Shown in pieces: positions 44,718 to 53,415 of a stretch of DNA of 64,000 nucleotides. Location of the stretch: the NCBI GenBank assembly GCA_965140405.1, contig OZ223208.1, forward strand, positions 2,232,001 through 2,296,000, given 5' to 3'. The stretch is from G963556115 sp963666605. Its GTDB lineage: Bacteria; Planctomycetota; SZUA-567. The first letter of the stretch is position 1, and the number at the start of each line of letters is the position of its first letter. The notes under the pieces are model-generated. The model worked only from the letters and a program-made list of their open reading frames with translations, was not told where the DNA came from and made no database searches. The position numbers and the translations under genes were made by a program.

Positions 44718-45999
44718 TGTTCGCTCCTCCATTTTGCGTAGACTCATCATCTATGCAAAATGCGACAACCTTCTGAATCCGTCTTTTCTTAGTCTCAAGT
44801 ACTTCCAGTTTGATACCGTTGTACTCAGCAGTATCACCATCACATGCACTTCTACCGAGTATATCAGTGATAAGACCGCCAATGGTATTACTTCGAGAGT
44901 TGACACTATCAACTCCAAACAGCTCACCCCAATCCCTTAGACTCAACCTACCGTCTAAAATGTATCGACCCGCTTCAACACAAGTAATCCACTCTTCAGG
45001 CTTACTCTCTTCATCACCAAAATCACCAAATAGTTCTGAAAGCACATCACTTAGAACAATAATACCTGCACTGGATCCTCGTTCATCCAAAGCAAAAGCC
45101 ATTTTTTCATGAAAATTAATAAACTTATCAAGAACATAGTCGCACCTATCATATACCGAGAAGTAAGTAAACTCTCTATAAAATTTATGAAGACTCTTCG
45201 CAGGCGAATCCGCAAAGAATATATCTCGAGCATCAACCCAAGCAATATATTCGTCATTAATAAGTGAGCGTACCGGAATCTTGTTATGACCTGACTCTTT
45301 TGCAATGCGGATAACCTCACTACAATCTTCATCTTCTAAGACAGAACAAACATCAACTCTTGCTGTCAACACTTCACCTACTTTTATATCTGGCAACTCA
45401 ATTACTGACTCCAAAAGTTTTACTTCATGATCATTAATGTTACCACGTTTTCTCTCAAGTCCAAGTAATGCTCTTATTTCCTTACTATGCTCTCTCCCAG
45501 CTCTCTTGATATTTACAATCCTTTCAAAGAATACGATAAGATACCCAAGAATATATCTAACTGGAAGAACAATACGGTGAACATAATATATTGGAATGAC
45601 TACAACCCTTGCAAAGCCTACTCGAACTACTGTCGCTATTGATTTTGGGGTTATCTCACCGAGAATAAGTACTGCCGCAAAAGAAAAAACACCAAATATA
45701 ATACTACCGATAGAGCCATATACATATTGTATTTTTTCAACAAAGAGAGTTGAAACAGCAAAATACAAAATATTAACAATCATATTTCCAAGTAATATAG
45801 TTAAAAGAAATTCAGGAAGTTCATTATATAATTGCAATATCAAAGAGTCTACCCATAGGCCACTCTTACGAATTTTGTTTATGTCATGGTTTTTTAATGA
45901 GAATAGCGCAGTCTCGCACCCTGAGAAGGTTGCAGAAAGGAAGAGGAGGACTACTAGTAGAATTACTTGGTGTAGATTACTAATTATCAGTTGTGCCAC
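44710..45999 (-). CDS. CNNM/CBS-domain transporter with CorC_HlyC domain
   Basis: A 429-residue protein with a GTG start at 45999. The N-terminal CNNM domain (LVVLLFLSATFSGCETALFSL, LLTILLGNMIVNILYFA, LGEITPKSIATVV) precedes a CBS pair that starts at VGEVLTARVDVCSVLEDED. The C-terminal CorC_HlyC domain has ERGSSAGIIVLSDVLSELFGDFGDE and NTIGGLITDILGR. This is the full 'hemolysin family' build found in Mg/Co efflux proteins (CorC/YhdP/MpfA). It overlaps the next CNNM gene by eight bases, so the two may form a heteromer. Confidence 0.88.
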   Translation of the reverse strand: MAQLIISNLHQVILLVVLLFLSATFSGCETALFSLKNHDINKIRKSGLWVDSLILQLYNELPEFLLTILLGNMIVNILYFAVSTLFVEKIQYVYGSIGSIIFGVFSFAAVLILGEITPKSIATVVRVGFARVVVIPIYYVHRIVLPVRYILGYLIVFFERIVNIKRAGREHSKEIRALLGLERKRGNINDHEVKLLESVIELPDIKVGEVLTARVDVCSVLEDEDCSEVIRIAKESGHNKIPVRSLINDEYIAWVDARDIFFADSPAKSLHKFYREFTYFSVYDRCDYVLDKFINFHEKMAFALDERGSSAGIIVLSDVLSELFGDFGDEESKPEEWITCVEAGRYILDGRLSLRDWGELFGVDSVNSRSNTIGGLITDILGRSACDGDTAEYNGIKLEVLETKKRRIQKVVAFCIDDESTQNGGANNV

Positions 46000-46102
46000 T
46001 ATATTTTATCTCTTACTTACAAAAAAAATTTACCAAATTATTATATAATTATATCTAGATCTAATGCCGAGTCTAAGGAATACCAAATTATATTGATAAA
46101 AT

Positions 46103-46132
46103 AAAACACGGTTGGTGAACCAACCGTGTTTT
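46103..46132 (-). terminator. Intrinsic terminator after glyS and the 41-codon gene
   Basis: A 13-bp perfect stem AAAACACGGTTGG (46103-46115) / CCAACCGTGTTTT (46120-46132) with a TGAA tetraloop. It is followed on the minus-strand RNA by UUUUAUUUUAUC. It lies eight bases beyond the stop of the small gene and is the best U-tract terminator in this part of the window. Confidence 0.88.
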
Positions 46133-46139
46133 AAATAAA

Positions 46140-46265
46140 TTACTTTGCTTCAGATTTTACCCAGCGCTTACGGCCACGAACCTTGATCTTTTTAAAGCCT
46201 AATTCTTTTTTTGTTCTAGCAGCGGCAGCCTTTTTCTTCTTGTTCAGCTTGAGTTTAAATTCCAT
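46140..46265 (-). CDS. 41-residue highly basic protein downstream of glyS
   Basis: ATG (46263-46265) is preceded by a perfect AGGAG Shine-Dalgarno eight bases upstream, and the stop TAA is at 46140-46142. The protein has 18 Lys/Arg in 41 residues: MEFKLKLNKKKKAAAAR then TKKELGFKKIKVRGRKRW and a short tail VKSEAK. The composition and the GRKRW motif suggest a nucleic-acid or ribosome-binding peptide, perhaps a small ribosomal protein, but I recognise none. The gene lies 34 bases downstream of glyS on the same strand and is followed at once by an intrinsic terminator. Confidence 0.7.
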   Translation of the reverse strand: MEFKLKLNKKKKAAAARTKKELGFKKIKVRGRKRWVKSEAK

Positions 46266-46299
46266 TGTTTTCTCCTATTTATTTTAAAATTAATACAAA

Positions 46300-47805
46300 T
46301 TATTTAACAGCTTCTTTAATGTAGTCAACAACATCCTTGATACTCATTCGTCTCTGCTCCATAGAGTCACGTTCACGAATAGTAACAGTATCATTCTCCA
46401 TAGTCTCACCATCAACAGTAATACACCAAGGAGTACCCACTTCGTCCATTCTACGATAACGACGCCCAATTGCACCACCTTGGTCATAGACAGTATTGAT
46501 CCCTTCATTCTGAAGAGCGCTAACGATATCCTTGGACTTTTCAGGCATACCATCCTTCTTCACTAGAGGGAATACAGCAACTTTTATTGGAGCAATTCTA
46601 GGATGAAAATGTAATACCACACGCACATCTTCCTTACCATTCTTATCCGTGAGCACCTCTTCATCGTATGCGTCACAAAGGAATGCAAGTGTTGCTCTAT
46701 CAGCACCTGCGGCAGGTTCTATAACATATGGGATATATCTCTTCTTTGTCTCTGTTTCAAAGTAAGAAAGATCTTTACCAGTAGCTTCACCATGTTTTGT
46801 CAGGTCGTAGTTAGTACGGTTAGCGATTCCTTCAAGCTCACCCCACTCGCCCTCGCCCTCTTCATTCTCAAACGGGAAGAAATACTCAACATCTGCGCAT
46901 GCTTTTGCGTAGTGAGCAAGCTCGCTCTCTTCATGCTCACGTAACATGAGGTTGTCTTTCTTAATCCCCATACTTACATACCAGTCTCTACGAGCATTTC
47001 TCCAGTACTCATACCAATCTTCATCGGTCCCTGGTTCAACAAAAAACTCAAGCTCCATCTGTTCGAATTCACAAGTTCTGAAAGTAAGGTTTGATGTAGT
47101 AATTTCATTACGATAGCTCTTACCCTGCTGAGCAATACCAAAAGGAGGCTTCATTCTTGAAGAATCAAGGATATTCTTGAAGTTAACAAACATCCCCTGA
47201 GCTGTCTCAGGTCTGAGGTAGACAGCACTAGAGCCGATAATTTCAGCAACTTTAGCCTTTCTTTCCTCTTTACCTAGTGAAGCAATCTCGTCAATCTTAT
47301 TAATTACTTCCTGCATAGGATCAACTGGGCCAAGACTTGTTCTAAACATAAGGTTGAACTGTCTCTCATCAGAAAGATCACCGCATCCACAAACAGGACA
47401 AATATAACCTTGCTCGCCTACTGTCCCTTTTTCTTTCTTGCCTTTTGATTTACCACCTACATTATATTCAGTCTCGCTACCAACATCTCTACGGGGAGCA
47501 TGGTCAGCACGAAAGCGTTCTTTACAGTTTTTACAGTCAACAAGAGGATCACTAAATCCAGCCAAATGACCAGATGTCTTCCAAACGTCAGGATGCATGA
47601 TTATTGAACAATCAAGACCGACAACATCGTCACGTTTATGTACGATATCATTCCACCACGCAGCTTTTACGTTTCTTTTTAACTCAACTCCTAGTGGGCC
47701 ATAATCATAACAAGCCTTTAGCCCTCCATAAATTTCAGAAGACTGAAATATAAAGCCTCTTCTCTTTGCAAGAGAAACAATCTTCTTCATAGTATCATTT
47801 GCCAT
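46300..47805 (-). CDS. glyS: Glycine-tRNA ligase, single-chain dimeric type
   Basis: A 501-residue class II aminoacyl-tRNA synthetase of the alpha2 type (as in archaea, eukaryotes, Gram-positive and many other bacteria), not the alpha2beta2 GlyQ/GlyS type. The start is ATG 47805, since AAGG directly precedes an earlier ATG at 47814. Motif 1 (GGLKACYDYGPLGVELKRNVK), the zinc-binding-like CKNCKERF and CPVCGCG, motif 2 (FGIAQQGKSYRNEITTSNLTFRTCEFEQMELEFF, read in parts) and motif 3 (AAGADRATLAFLCDAY) are visible. The anticodon-binding C-terminal domain starts near RIAPIKVAVFPL. It ligates glycine to tRNAGly. Confidence 0.95.
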   Translation of the reverse strand: MANDTMKKIVSLAKRRGFIFQSSEIYGGLKACYDYGPLGVELKRNVKAAWWNDIVHKRDDVVGLDCSIIMHPDVWKTSGHLAGFSDPLVDCKNCKERFRADHAPRRDVGSETEYNVGGKSKGKKEKGTVGEQGYICPVCGCGDLSDERQFNLMFRTSLGPVDPMQEVINKIDEIASLGKEERKAKVAEIIGSSAVYLRPETAQGMFVNFKNILDSSRMKPPFGIAQQGKSYRNEITTSNLTFRTCEFEQMELEFFVEPGTDEDWYEYWRNARRDWYVSMGIKKDNLMLREHEESELAHYAKACADVEYFFPFENEEGEGEWGELEGIANRTNYDLTKHGEATGKDLSYFETETKKRYIPYVIEPAAGADRATLAFLCDAYDEEVLTDKNGKEDVRVVLHFHPRIAPIKVAVFPLVKKDGMPEKSKDIVSALQNEGINTVYDQGGAIGRRYRRMDEVGTPWCITVDGETMENDTVTIRERDSMEQRRMSIKDVVDYIKEAVK

Positions 47806-48109
47806 TAAATACATCCTTATAACACATAAACATTTATATAGTTAGTTCATTAATTATGAAGCATCATAAAGCAAGCCTCAAAATATTATTCGATTAAAAA
47901 ATACCTATTATTATTAAATAATAGATACGAGATTAGTACAGTATCAAAATATTCCATTTAATAATACGTTTATCAGCATAATTTTCAAGGATATATTAAT
48001 AATAACCTCAAAACGGCAAAAAAAACTATATAATTACTTGAGAAAAACCAATAATAAGCTATATTATATCAACTACTTGTTAAAAAAATATACAAATTTG
48101 TGGAGAAAT
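47806..48109. other. 304-bp divergent intergenic region between glyS and metH
   Basis: Very AT-rich. It contains an 8-bp inverted repeat CTATTATT-ATTA-AATAATAG (47905-47924) and a candidate metH promoter. No T-box for glyS and no B12 riboswitch for metH is recognisable. Confidence 0.5.
48038..48067 (+). promoter_or_regulatory. Candidate sigma70-type promoter for metH
   Basis: TTGAGA (48038-48043) and TATTAT (48062-48067) are separated by 18 bases, each matching the consensus in five of six positions. The predicted start, near 48074, lies about 36 bases before the metH ATG. Confidence 0.35.
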
Positions 48110-50506
48110 ATGAATAGAAAAGAATTTAAGAAATTGTGTCTTTCTAGGCCAATTATTCTAGATGGTGCTACAGGAACAGAACTAGTCAAACAAGGACTTC
48201 CTAATGGTGTATGCCCTGAATTGTGGGTATATGAAAATCCAGAATCTATAAAAAAAGTACAGAAAGCTTATTTTGATGCAGGGAGTGATATTGTTTATGT
48301 ATGCACTTTTGGAGGAAATCGTCCAAAACTTGACGAGTTCGGACTTGGTGACAAGTTACAAGAGTTAAATTCTTCGTTATGTACTTATAGCAGAGAAGCT
48401 GTTGGTAGTGAAGGACTTATCTTTGGAGATATCGCTCCAACTGGTGAACTTATTGAACCATTTGGTCCTCTTGCTTTCGAAGATTGTGTTAATATCTATA
48501 AAGAACAAGCAGAAGCACTTCTACTAGGCGGTGTTGATGGGTTTGTCATAGAGACAATGATGGATATTCAAGAAGCCAGAGCTGCCCTTATCGGGGTCAG
48601 AGAAGTTGCTCCAGATATGCCTATAATGGTTACAATGACTTATGGTGAAGAAGGTAGAACCCTTACCGGTACTGATCCCAAGACCGCACTTATCACGTTA
48701 CAATCACTTGGTGCTGATGCTGTGGGCTGTAATTGCTCAGCTGGCCCAATGAAGATGGTAGAGTGGATCAAAGCAATGAAGCCGTATGCGACAGTACCTC
48801 TACTTGCGAAACCAAATGCAGGACAACCAAAGCTTATAGATGGTAAGACCGTCTTTGATATGCCTCCTGATGTGTACGCTGCGAACTTTACCGCCCTTAT
48901 TGAGGCTGGAGCAAATATAGTCGGAGGTTGTTGCGGAAGTTCACCTGCACATATAGCTAAAGTCAAAGAAACAGTTTCTGCATTACCGGCACCTAAGATT
49001 TTAAGGGATAAGATATGTGCCGTCAGTTCGGCGAGTAGTGTCGTTGAATTAGGTTCAGACAAACCGTTTGCTGTAATAGGTGAAAGAATCAATCCAACTG
49101 GTAAAAAGAAACTACAAGAAGAGCTTCGCAAAGGGAGCTTGAGCCTTGCACGCTCATACGCTATAGAGCAAGCCAAAGCTGGCGCTGCATTACTTGATGT
49201 TAATATGGGGCTTTCCGGTATCGATGAGCACTCAATGATGCAGGAAGCGATCAAGATGCTTTCTCCACTTAGCTCATGTCCATTATGTCTTGATAGTACC
49301 AGTCCTGAGGTAATGGAGACTGCACTTAGGCTTTACCCAGGTAGAGCCTTGTTAAACTCTGTAAGTGCAGAAAAAGACCGTATAGAAAGGATGCTCCCAC
49401 TTGTTAAGAAGTATGGGGCCGTATTTGTGCTTCTACCTGTAACAGACTCTACCGTTCCTGAAACCTTGGAGGAAAGACAAGAAGTTACTCTCTCAGTTAT
49501 AAAAGCAGCAGAGAGACTCGGGCTTGGTATTGACGATTGTATTATTGACGGACTTGTTATGACTGTTAGTTCTTCTCCTACTGCGCCAAAAACCACTGCT
49601 GATTTTATTGAGTGGTGTAGCAAAGAACTTGGAGCCAACACTACTGGTGGTATTTCAAATGTCTCTTTTGGTATGCCACAACGTCCAAACTTGAATGCAG
49701 GTTTCCTTGGACTACTAATAGGTAAAGGTCTTACTACTGCCATTATAAATCCTTCATCAGATACGATGATGAGCATCAAGTATTCGACAGATGCCCTTCT
49801 CGGACGTGATACAAAACTCTCAACATACCTAGGAAGATATAGTGGTGCTATAAGGGCTGAGCAACCAGCCAGTATAAAGGTGTCACCATTAATGCAGTGC
49901 TATAATGCTGTCATTTATGGTGAAGAGGAGAATATTTCAAATCTTATAAATGATGCACTTGCTAGTGGTGAAACTGCAAGTGATATTGTTGATAATGGAC
50001 TGATACCTGCGATAATTGAAGTTGGTGAAAAATATGACAAAAAGGAGTATTTTCTACCGCAACTAATGATGAGTGCACAGGCAATGAGTCAAGGTTTCAA
50101 GGCTCTTGAAAACGTACTATCTGACAGTACCCAACCAGCAAAGAATAAGATTATTATGGCTACGGTCAAAGGAGATATACATGATATTGGCAAGAATATA
50201 GTTTCACTTATGCTTGGCAATTATGGCTTTGATGTAATAGATCTAGGTAAAGATGTTGATGCAGATACTATAATTGACTCAGCCGTGGAAAACAATGTAA
50301 CTGTTATTGGCTTATCGGCACTGATGACCACCACGATGCCAGAGATAGCAAAGGTATTAAAGCGTGCCGAAGAGCGTGGTGTTAAAGGTTTGAAGTTTAT
50401 GATTGGCGGAGCAGTCGTTGACCAAGAATATGCGACAGAGATTGGAGCATCAGGATACGCCTCAGATGCTGTACAAGCCGTAAAGGTGGCCACTGAATTA
50501 TCCTGA
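48110..50506 (+). CDS. metH: Cobalamin-dependent methionine synthase, short form without reactivation domain
   Basis: A 798-residue protein from ATG 48110 (GGAGA six bases upstream). Residues 1-300 form the homocysteine S-methyltransferase domain with LDGATGTEL and the zinc-binding GGCCGSSPAHIA. About 330-600 is the pterin-binding domain, starting AVIGERINPTGKKKLQ. About 600-700 is the helical cap (ISNLINDALASGETASDIVDNG). The B12-binding domain has KGDIHDIGKN with axial His691 and ends at the C-terminus (FMIGGAVVDQEYA). E. coli MetH (1,227 residues) has an additional AdoMet-binding reactivation domain, which is absent, as in Thermotoga-type MetH. Reactivation may need a separate protein. The next gene is not that domain. 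Confidence 0.94.
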   Translation: MNRKEFKKLCLSRPIILDGATGTELVKQGLPNGVCPELWVYENPESIKKVQKAYFDAGSDIVYVCTFGGNRPKLDEFGLGDKLQELNSSLCTYSREAVGSEGLIFGDIAPTGELIEPFGPLAFEDCVNIYKEQAEALLLGGVDGFVIETMMDIQEARAALIGVREVAPDMPIMVTMTYGEEGRTLTGTDPKTALITLQSLGADAVGCNCSAGPMKMVEWIKAMKPYATVPLLAKPNAGQPKLIDGKTVFDMPPDVYAANFTALIEAGANIVGGCCGSSPAHIAKVKETVSALPAPKILRDKICAVSSASSVVELGSDKPFAVIGERINPTGKKKLQEELRKGSLSLARSYAIEQAKAGAALLDVNMGLSGIDEHSMMQEAIKMLSPLSSCPLCLDSTSPEVMETALRLYPGRALLNSVSAEKDRIERMLPLVKKYGAVFVLLPVTDSTVPETLEERQEVTLSVIKAAERLGLGIDDCIIDGLVMTVSSSPTAPKTTADFIEWCSKELGANTTGGISNVSFGMPQRPNLNAGFLGLLIGKGLTTAIINPSSDTMMSIKYSTDALLGRDTKLSTYLGRYSGAIRAEQPASIKVSPLMQCYNAVIYGEEENISNLINDALASGETASDIVDNGLIPAIIEVGEKYDKKEYFLPQLMMSAQAMSQGFKALENVLSDSTQPAKNKIIMATVKGDIHDIGKNIVSLMLGNYGFDVIDLGKDVDADTIIDSAVENNVTVIGLSALMTTTMPEIAKVLKRAEERGVKGLKFMIGGAVVDQEYATEIGASGYASDAVQAVKVATELS

Positions 50507-50527
50507 TTTTATATTTGAGGGTTTATA

Positions 50528-51265
50528 ATGATTTGTAAACATATTGATGAGTGCTCATTTTTTACCGGGTACCTTATAGATAAACCACAAAAAGCGCAAG
50601 AAGTCATGGATCATTATTGCAAAAATGACTTTGAGTCATGTGCTCGCAATAGACTTGCTAAAGTTATCGGTATAGAGAATGTTCCTGAGACTCTTTTTCC
50701 TGATATGAAGGGAGTTGCAGACCAACTTATTGGTATTGCTGACAAGGAAAGACGCCTAAGAACTGCGGAATCAAATAGTTTGATCTCTGCAATAGAAGCG
50801 GAGGATATTTTTGATTTTGCTCTAGATTTGATCTCGGATTCATCTCAGTTAGTCATGAATCAATCATACAAGGTTAAAGATCAAAAACTTAGAAGATTCA
50901 GCATGTGGTTTAATGATGAGTTACAGAATTATTATGCAAAAATTATCCAACTCAAGATCAAGCAGACCGGAGTTAGAAGTAGAAAACGTGGCAAGAATCC
51001 CCTTACAATGTTCCTTGAAAATCTCAGAAGAAACAAATTAAATCATGAAGTTCTACTTAAAAAAGCAGAGACTAGAGAAGATGTATGTGCTATACATTTT
51101 TCATCAATGGCTACAAGAATTGCCCTTTTTAACGGTCTAAAAGGAAAAACCCTCCCCCGTGATGTTCTTACTGCCATAAATACAGTCCTTGAAGTCGAGG
51201 AAAAACAATTCAAGCTAGGTAGCGCAGCAATATCAAAGCGCTATGATTACAATATTAGTAAATAA
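50528..51265 (+). CDS. Protein with N-terminal four-Cys motif, unknown function
   Basis: The 245-residue protein starts with four cysteines, C3, C9, C31 and C38, in MICKHIDECSFF and YCKNDFESCARNRLAK. This matches a known but uncharacterised short domain (C-x5-C-x21-C-x6-C) seen in environmental bacteria and could bind metal or FeS. The rest is helical and basic (RSRKRGKNPLTMFLENLRRNK) with no recognised motif. It begins 21 bases after metH and GAGGGT precedes the ATG, so it is probably in the metH operon. Whether it serves MetH reactivation is unknown. Confidence 0.75.
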   Translation: MICKHIDECSFFTGYLIDKPQKAQEVMDHYCKNDFESCARNRLAKVIGIENVPETLFPDMKGVADQLIGIADKERRLRTAESNSLISAIEAEDIFDFALDLISDSSQLVMNQSYKVKDQKLRRFSMWFNDELQNYYAKIIQLKIKQTGVRSRKRGKNPLTMFLENLRRNKLNHEVLLKKAETREDVCAIHFSSMATRIALFNGLKGKTLPRDVLTAINTVLEVEEKQFKLGSAAISKRYDYNISK

Positions 51266-51267
51266 AA

Positions 51268-51298
51268 TGGTAGGTTTAGCCCAACACTAAACCTACCA
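51268..51298. terminator. Hairpin terminator between convergent genes
   Basis: A 12-bp perfect stem TGGTAGGTTTAG (51268-51279) / CTAAACCTACCA (51287-51298) with a 7-base loop. The minus-strand side is followed by ATTTTATTTAC, so it best fits termination of the peptidase gene, but it can also serve the metH operon. Confidence 0.75.
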
Positions 51299-51333
51299 GC
51301 AGTCGATAAAGATAATACAGCTTGACCTATTAG

Positions 51334-52233
51334 CTAATCCTTATACCCATTACCATTCCACTCTTGAAGTTTTACCCAATCGATCCAGTCTTTCTCTATC
51401 GAGTCAATATCCTTTCCAAAGGCCATTTCTACAATATCAATACCCGTCTTATTATTTTTTACATTATCTCTGAATGTTTTGTAAACTCTTTCTAGTAGAC
51501 CTCGATCCTCCAGATACTTACAGAAGTACCTACACTCAGCATAGTGCAAACTCTCACGTAGCATTCGAAATACTTTTGTGTCGCTCTTGAATAGTAATTT
51601 AAGAGGTGTCAAGCGATTGGTCTCAATACCTCTGTGTAACTCTGGTAACCTCCAGTTCTGTTCACCTTTTAGGAAACCATCCTCAACCTTACATTGCTCA
51701 AATAGACTTGCCACCCCTTCAGATATCCAGATAGGTGCCGAAGGAAAATCTATTGCCATCAATGAATGAGTCAATTCATGTACCAAGGTTCCCGGACCTG
51801 TAGAATAATTGATTACAATGTACCTCTGAGTATGTCCATAGTGTCCATATGGACTTATAGGATCCATATTAAAATATGCCTTCAACCCATGTGTATAACT
51901 TATTTTATCTTTAAAAATGTATATTGTTACAATATCACTAGCTTTTTTATTGAAAAACTGACTACTTAATATTCTTCTACAATTATCAAACACACCATTT
52001 ACAACATAGTCTGCAACATTTTTTTCAAGATCTGTTGCAATAATATAGTTCGGCTTTGAATATATGAGAAATCCCGGTCCTAATTGCTCTTTCAAACCTT
52101 CTTTAGTCCTTGGAACCTCATCTCGCTTACTATATGAAGCAGCATTTGCAACCCCTGAGGTGCAATCTACAATACATATTGTGACGATAAGACATGTCAC
52201 AAATACTATAAATTTGATTGTACTTCCGAGCAT
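51334..52233 (-). CDS. Exported gluzincin-type metallopeptidase, DUF1570-like
   Basis: The 299-residue protein has a signal peptide (KFIVFVTCLIVTICIVDC, cleavage near VANAAS). The zinc-binding helix is TLVHELTHSLMAI (HExxH with H, E, H), followed 20-25 residues later by WISEGVASLFE, where the glutamate is the likely third ligand as in peptidase MA/gluzincins. Its substrate is unknown. Shine-Dalgarno GGGGGA precedes ATG 52233. It is a solitary gene on the minus strand. Confidence 0.82.
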   Translation of the reverse strand: MLGSTIKFIVFVTCLIVTICIVDCTSGVANAASYSKRDEVPRTKEGLKEQLGPGFLIYSKPNYIIATDLEKNVADYVVNGVFDNCRRILSSQFFNKKASDIVTIYIFKDKISYTHGLKAYFNMDPISPYGHYGHTQRYIVINYSTGPGTLVHELTHSLMAIDFPSAPIWISEGVASLFEQCKVEDGFLKGEQNWRLPELHRGIETNRLTPLKLLFKSDTKVFRMLRESLHYAECRYFCKYLEDRGLLERVYKTFRDNVKNNKTGIDIVEMAFGKDIDSIEKDWIDWVKLQEWNGNGYKD

Positions 52234-52483
52234 ATTTCCCCCAAGAAACTTAACAGCATAAATTTTTCAAAAACAATCCTCTACTGTAATATTCAGGATA
52301 TACTAATATCCTTTCAATCTTTCCTGTTAAAATTGAATTAAATCGAAGTTTTTTACTGGTGAAAATATAAAAAAATGTTATCTTAAAGTATAGATATGGA
52401 TTTATAGGGGATCTATGTTTAAATGAGAAGATAAAATTTTGTTTTTGGCCGTCCCTTCTGTCAAAAAATTATGGAGGAGTATT

Positions 52484-53263
52484 ATGAAACGTTATTTATT
52501 TATCGCAATGGTGTGTTTGGCTTTTGTTTCAGTAGCTAATGCAGGTACAAAGTGTCAAGAAGTAAAGATTGAAGTCCAAGATTTTGTGCCGGTAAAGACC
52601 TGCACTGTTGTTGAGAAGCAAGTTCCAGTCAAGGTATACAAAGACGTCGAAAAACTCATTCTAATTACAGAGGACAAGCTATTCTTTGAAGAAAAAGAGA
52701 TCAATACAAAGAAAAAAGTAATGGTGGAAGAAGAGTACACAGTTGATACTATTGAAAAAGTAATGGTAGAAGAGACAGTTATGAAGAAGGTCTGCAAGCT
52801 TGTTCCGAAAGAGATGACAAAAGAAGTTTGTCAGACTGTTATTGAAAAAGCTTGTGATCCTTGTACAGGTAAAGAAATTGACGTTCCTGTAGAAGTTAAA
52901 GGTACTGCAACTTACACTGTTATGGAAAAAGTAATGGAAGAGGTTCCAACAATCGTCAAGAAATGTGTTGAGAAGTGTGTCCCTGTTACGAAAACACGTA
53001 TGGTATGCCAATGGGTTCCATCAACAGCAAAGATCAAGGTTGCCGTGTGTAAACCAGTTACTATCAAGAAAAAAGTAATGGTTAAAGAAGCAGCTATTGA
53101 AATGAAGACAGTAAAAGAAAACGTATATACTGTTACTTACAAGCCTGTTACAAAGACAGTAATTAAGACTGTTGAAGTTAACACTTGTGACACAGGTTGT
53201 GAAAAGACAGACCCTTGTGATCCTTGTAAAAAGGCTGATCCATGTGATCCATGCGCTAAGTAA
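52484..53263 (+). CDS. Secreted Val/Lys/Cys-rich repeat protein, YTV-like
   Basis: A 259-residue protein from ATG 52484 (GGAGGAG upstream). The signal peptide is RYLFIAMVCLAFVSVANAG. The mature protein is built from alternating short segments such as EKVMVEE, TYTVMEKVM, YTVTYKPVTKT and VCKLVPKEM, with 16 cysteines, and ends in DPCDPCKKADPCDPC. This is like the 'YTV' repeat proteins reported from planctomycete cell walls. A disulfide-crosslinked envelope or coat component is a fair inference. Isolated on its strand, with a strong terminator. Confidence 0.78.
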   Translation: MKRYLFIAMVCLAFVSVANAGTKCQEVKIEVQDFVPVKTCTVVEKQVPVKVYKDVEKLILITEDKLFFEEKEINTKKKVMVEEEYTVDTIEKVMVEETVMKKVCKLVPKEMTKEVCQTVIEKACDPCTGKEIDVPVEVKGTATYTVMEKVMEEVPTIVKKCVEKCVPVTKTRMVCQWVPSTAKIKVAVCKPVTIKKKVMVKEAAIEMKTVKENVYTVTYKPVTKTVIKTVEVNTCDTGCEKTDPCDPCKKADPCDPCAK

Positions 53264-53285
53264 ATAAACTTTGAACTGTTATTCC

Positions 53286-53320
53286 AAGGATATTAGAGCA
53301 TTGCTCTAATATCCTTTTTT
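53286..53320 (+). terminator. Intrinsic terminator of the Val/Cys repeat protein gene
   Basis: AAGGATATTAGAG (53286-53298) pairs perfectly with CTCTAATATCCTT (53304-53316) across loop CATTG and is followed by a T6 run. A classical rho-independent terminator, 23 bases after the stop. Confidence 0.9.
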
Positions 53321-53415
53321 ATATTTATATTATCAAGTCACTACTAGAAAAGTAATTATGATATCTTATAATAACTTATAACTATACTTTGATTATATAA
53401 AAAGGATCTGTGCAA

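Noticed and set aside
47815..48109. Possible T-box (glyS) or cobalamin riboswitch (metH)
   Set aside because: No conserved T-box sequence and no B12-box-like element is visible on either strand, and the region is mostly A/T runs.
48640..49254. 204-codon minus-strand frame inside metH
   Set aside because: It is antisense to conserved MetH domain sequence; composition is typical of a mirror frame.
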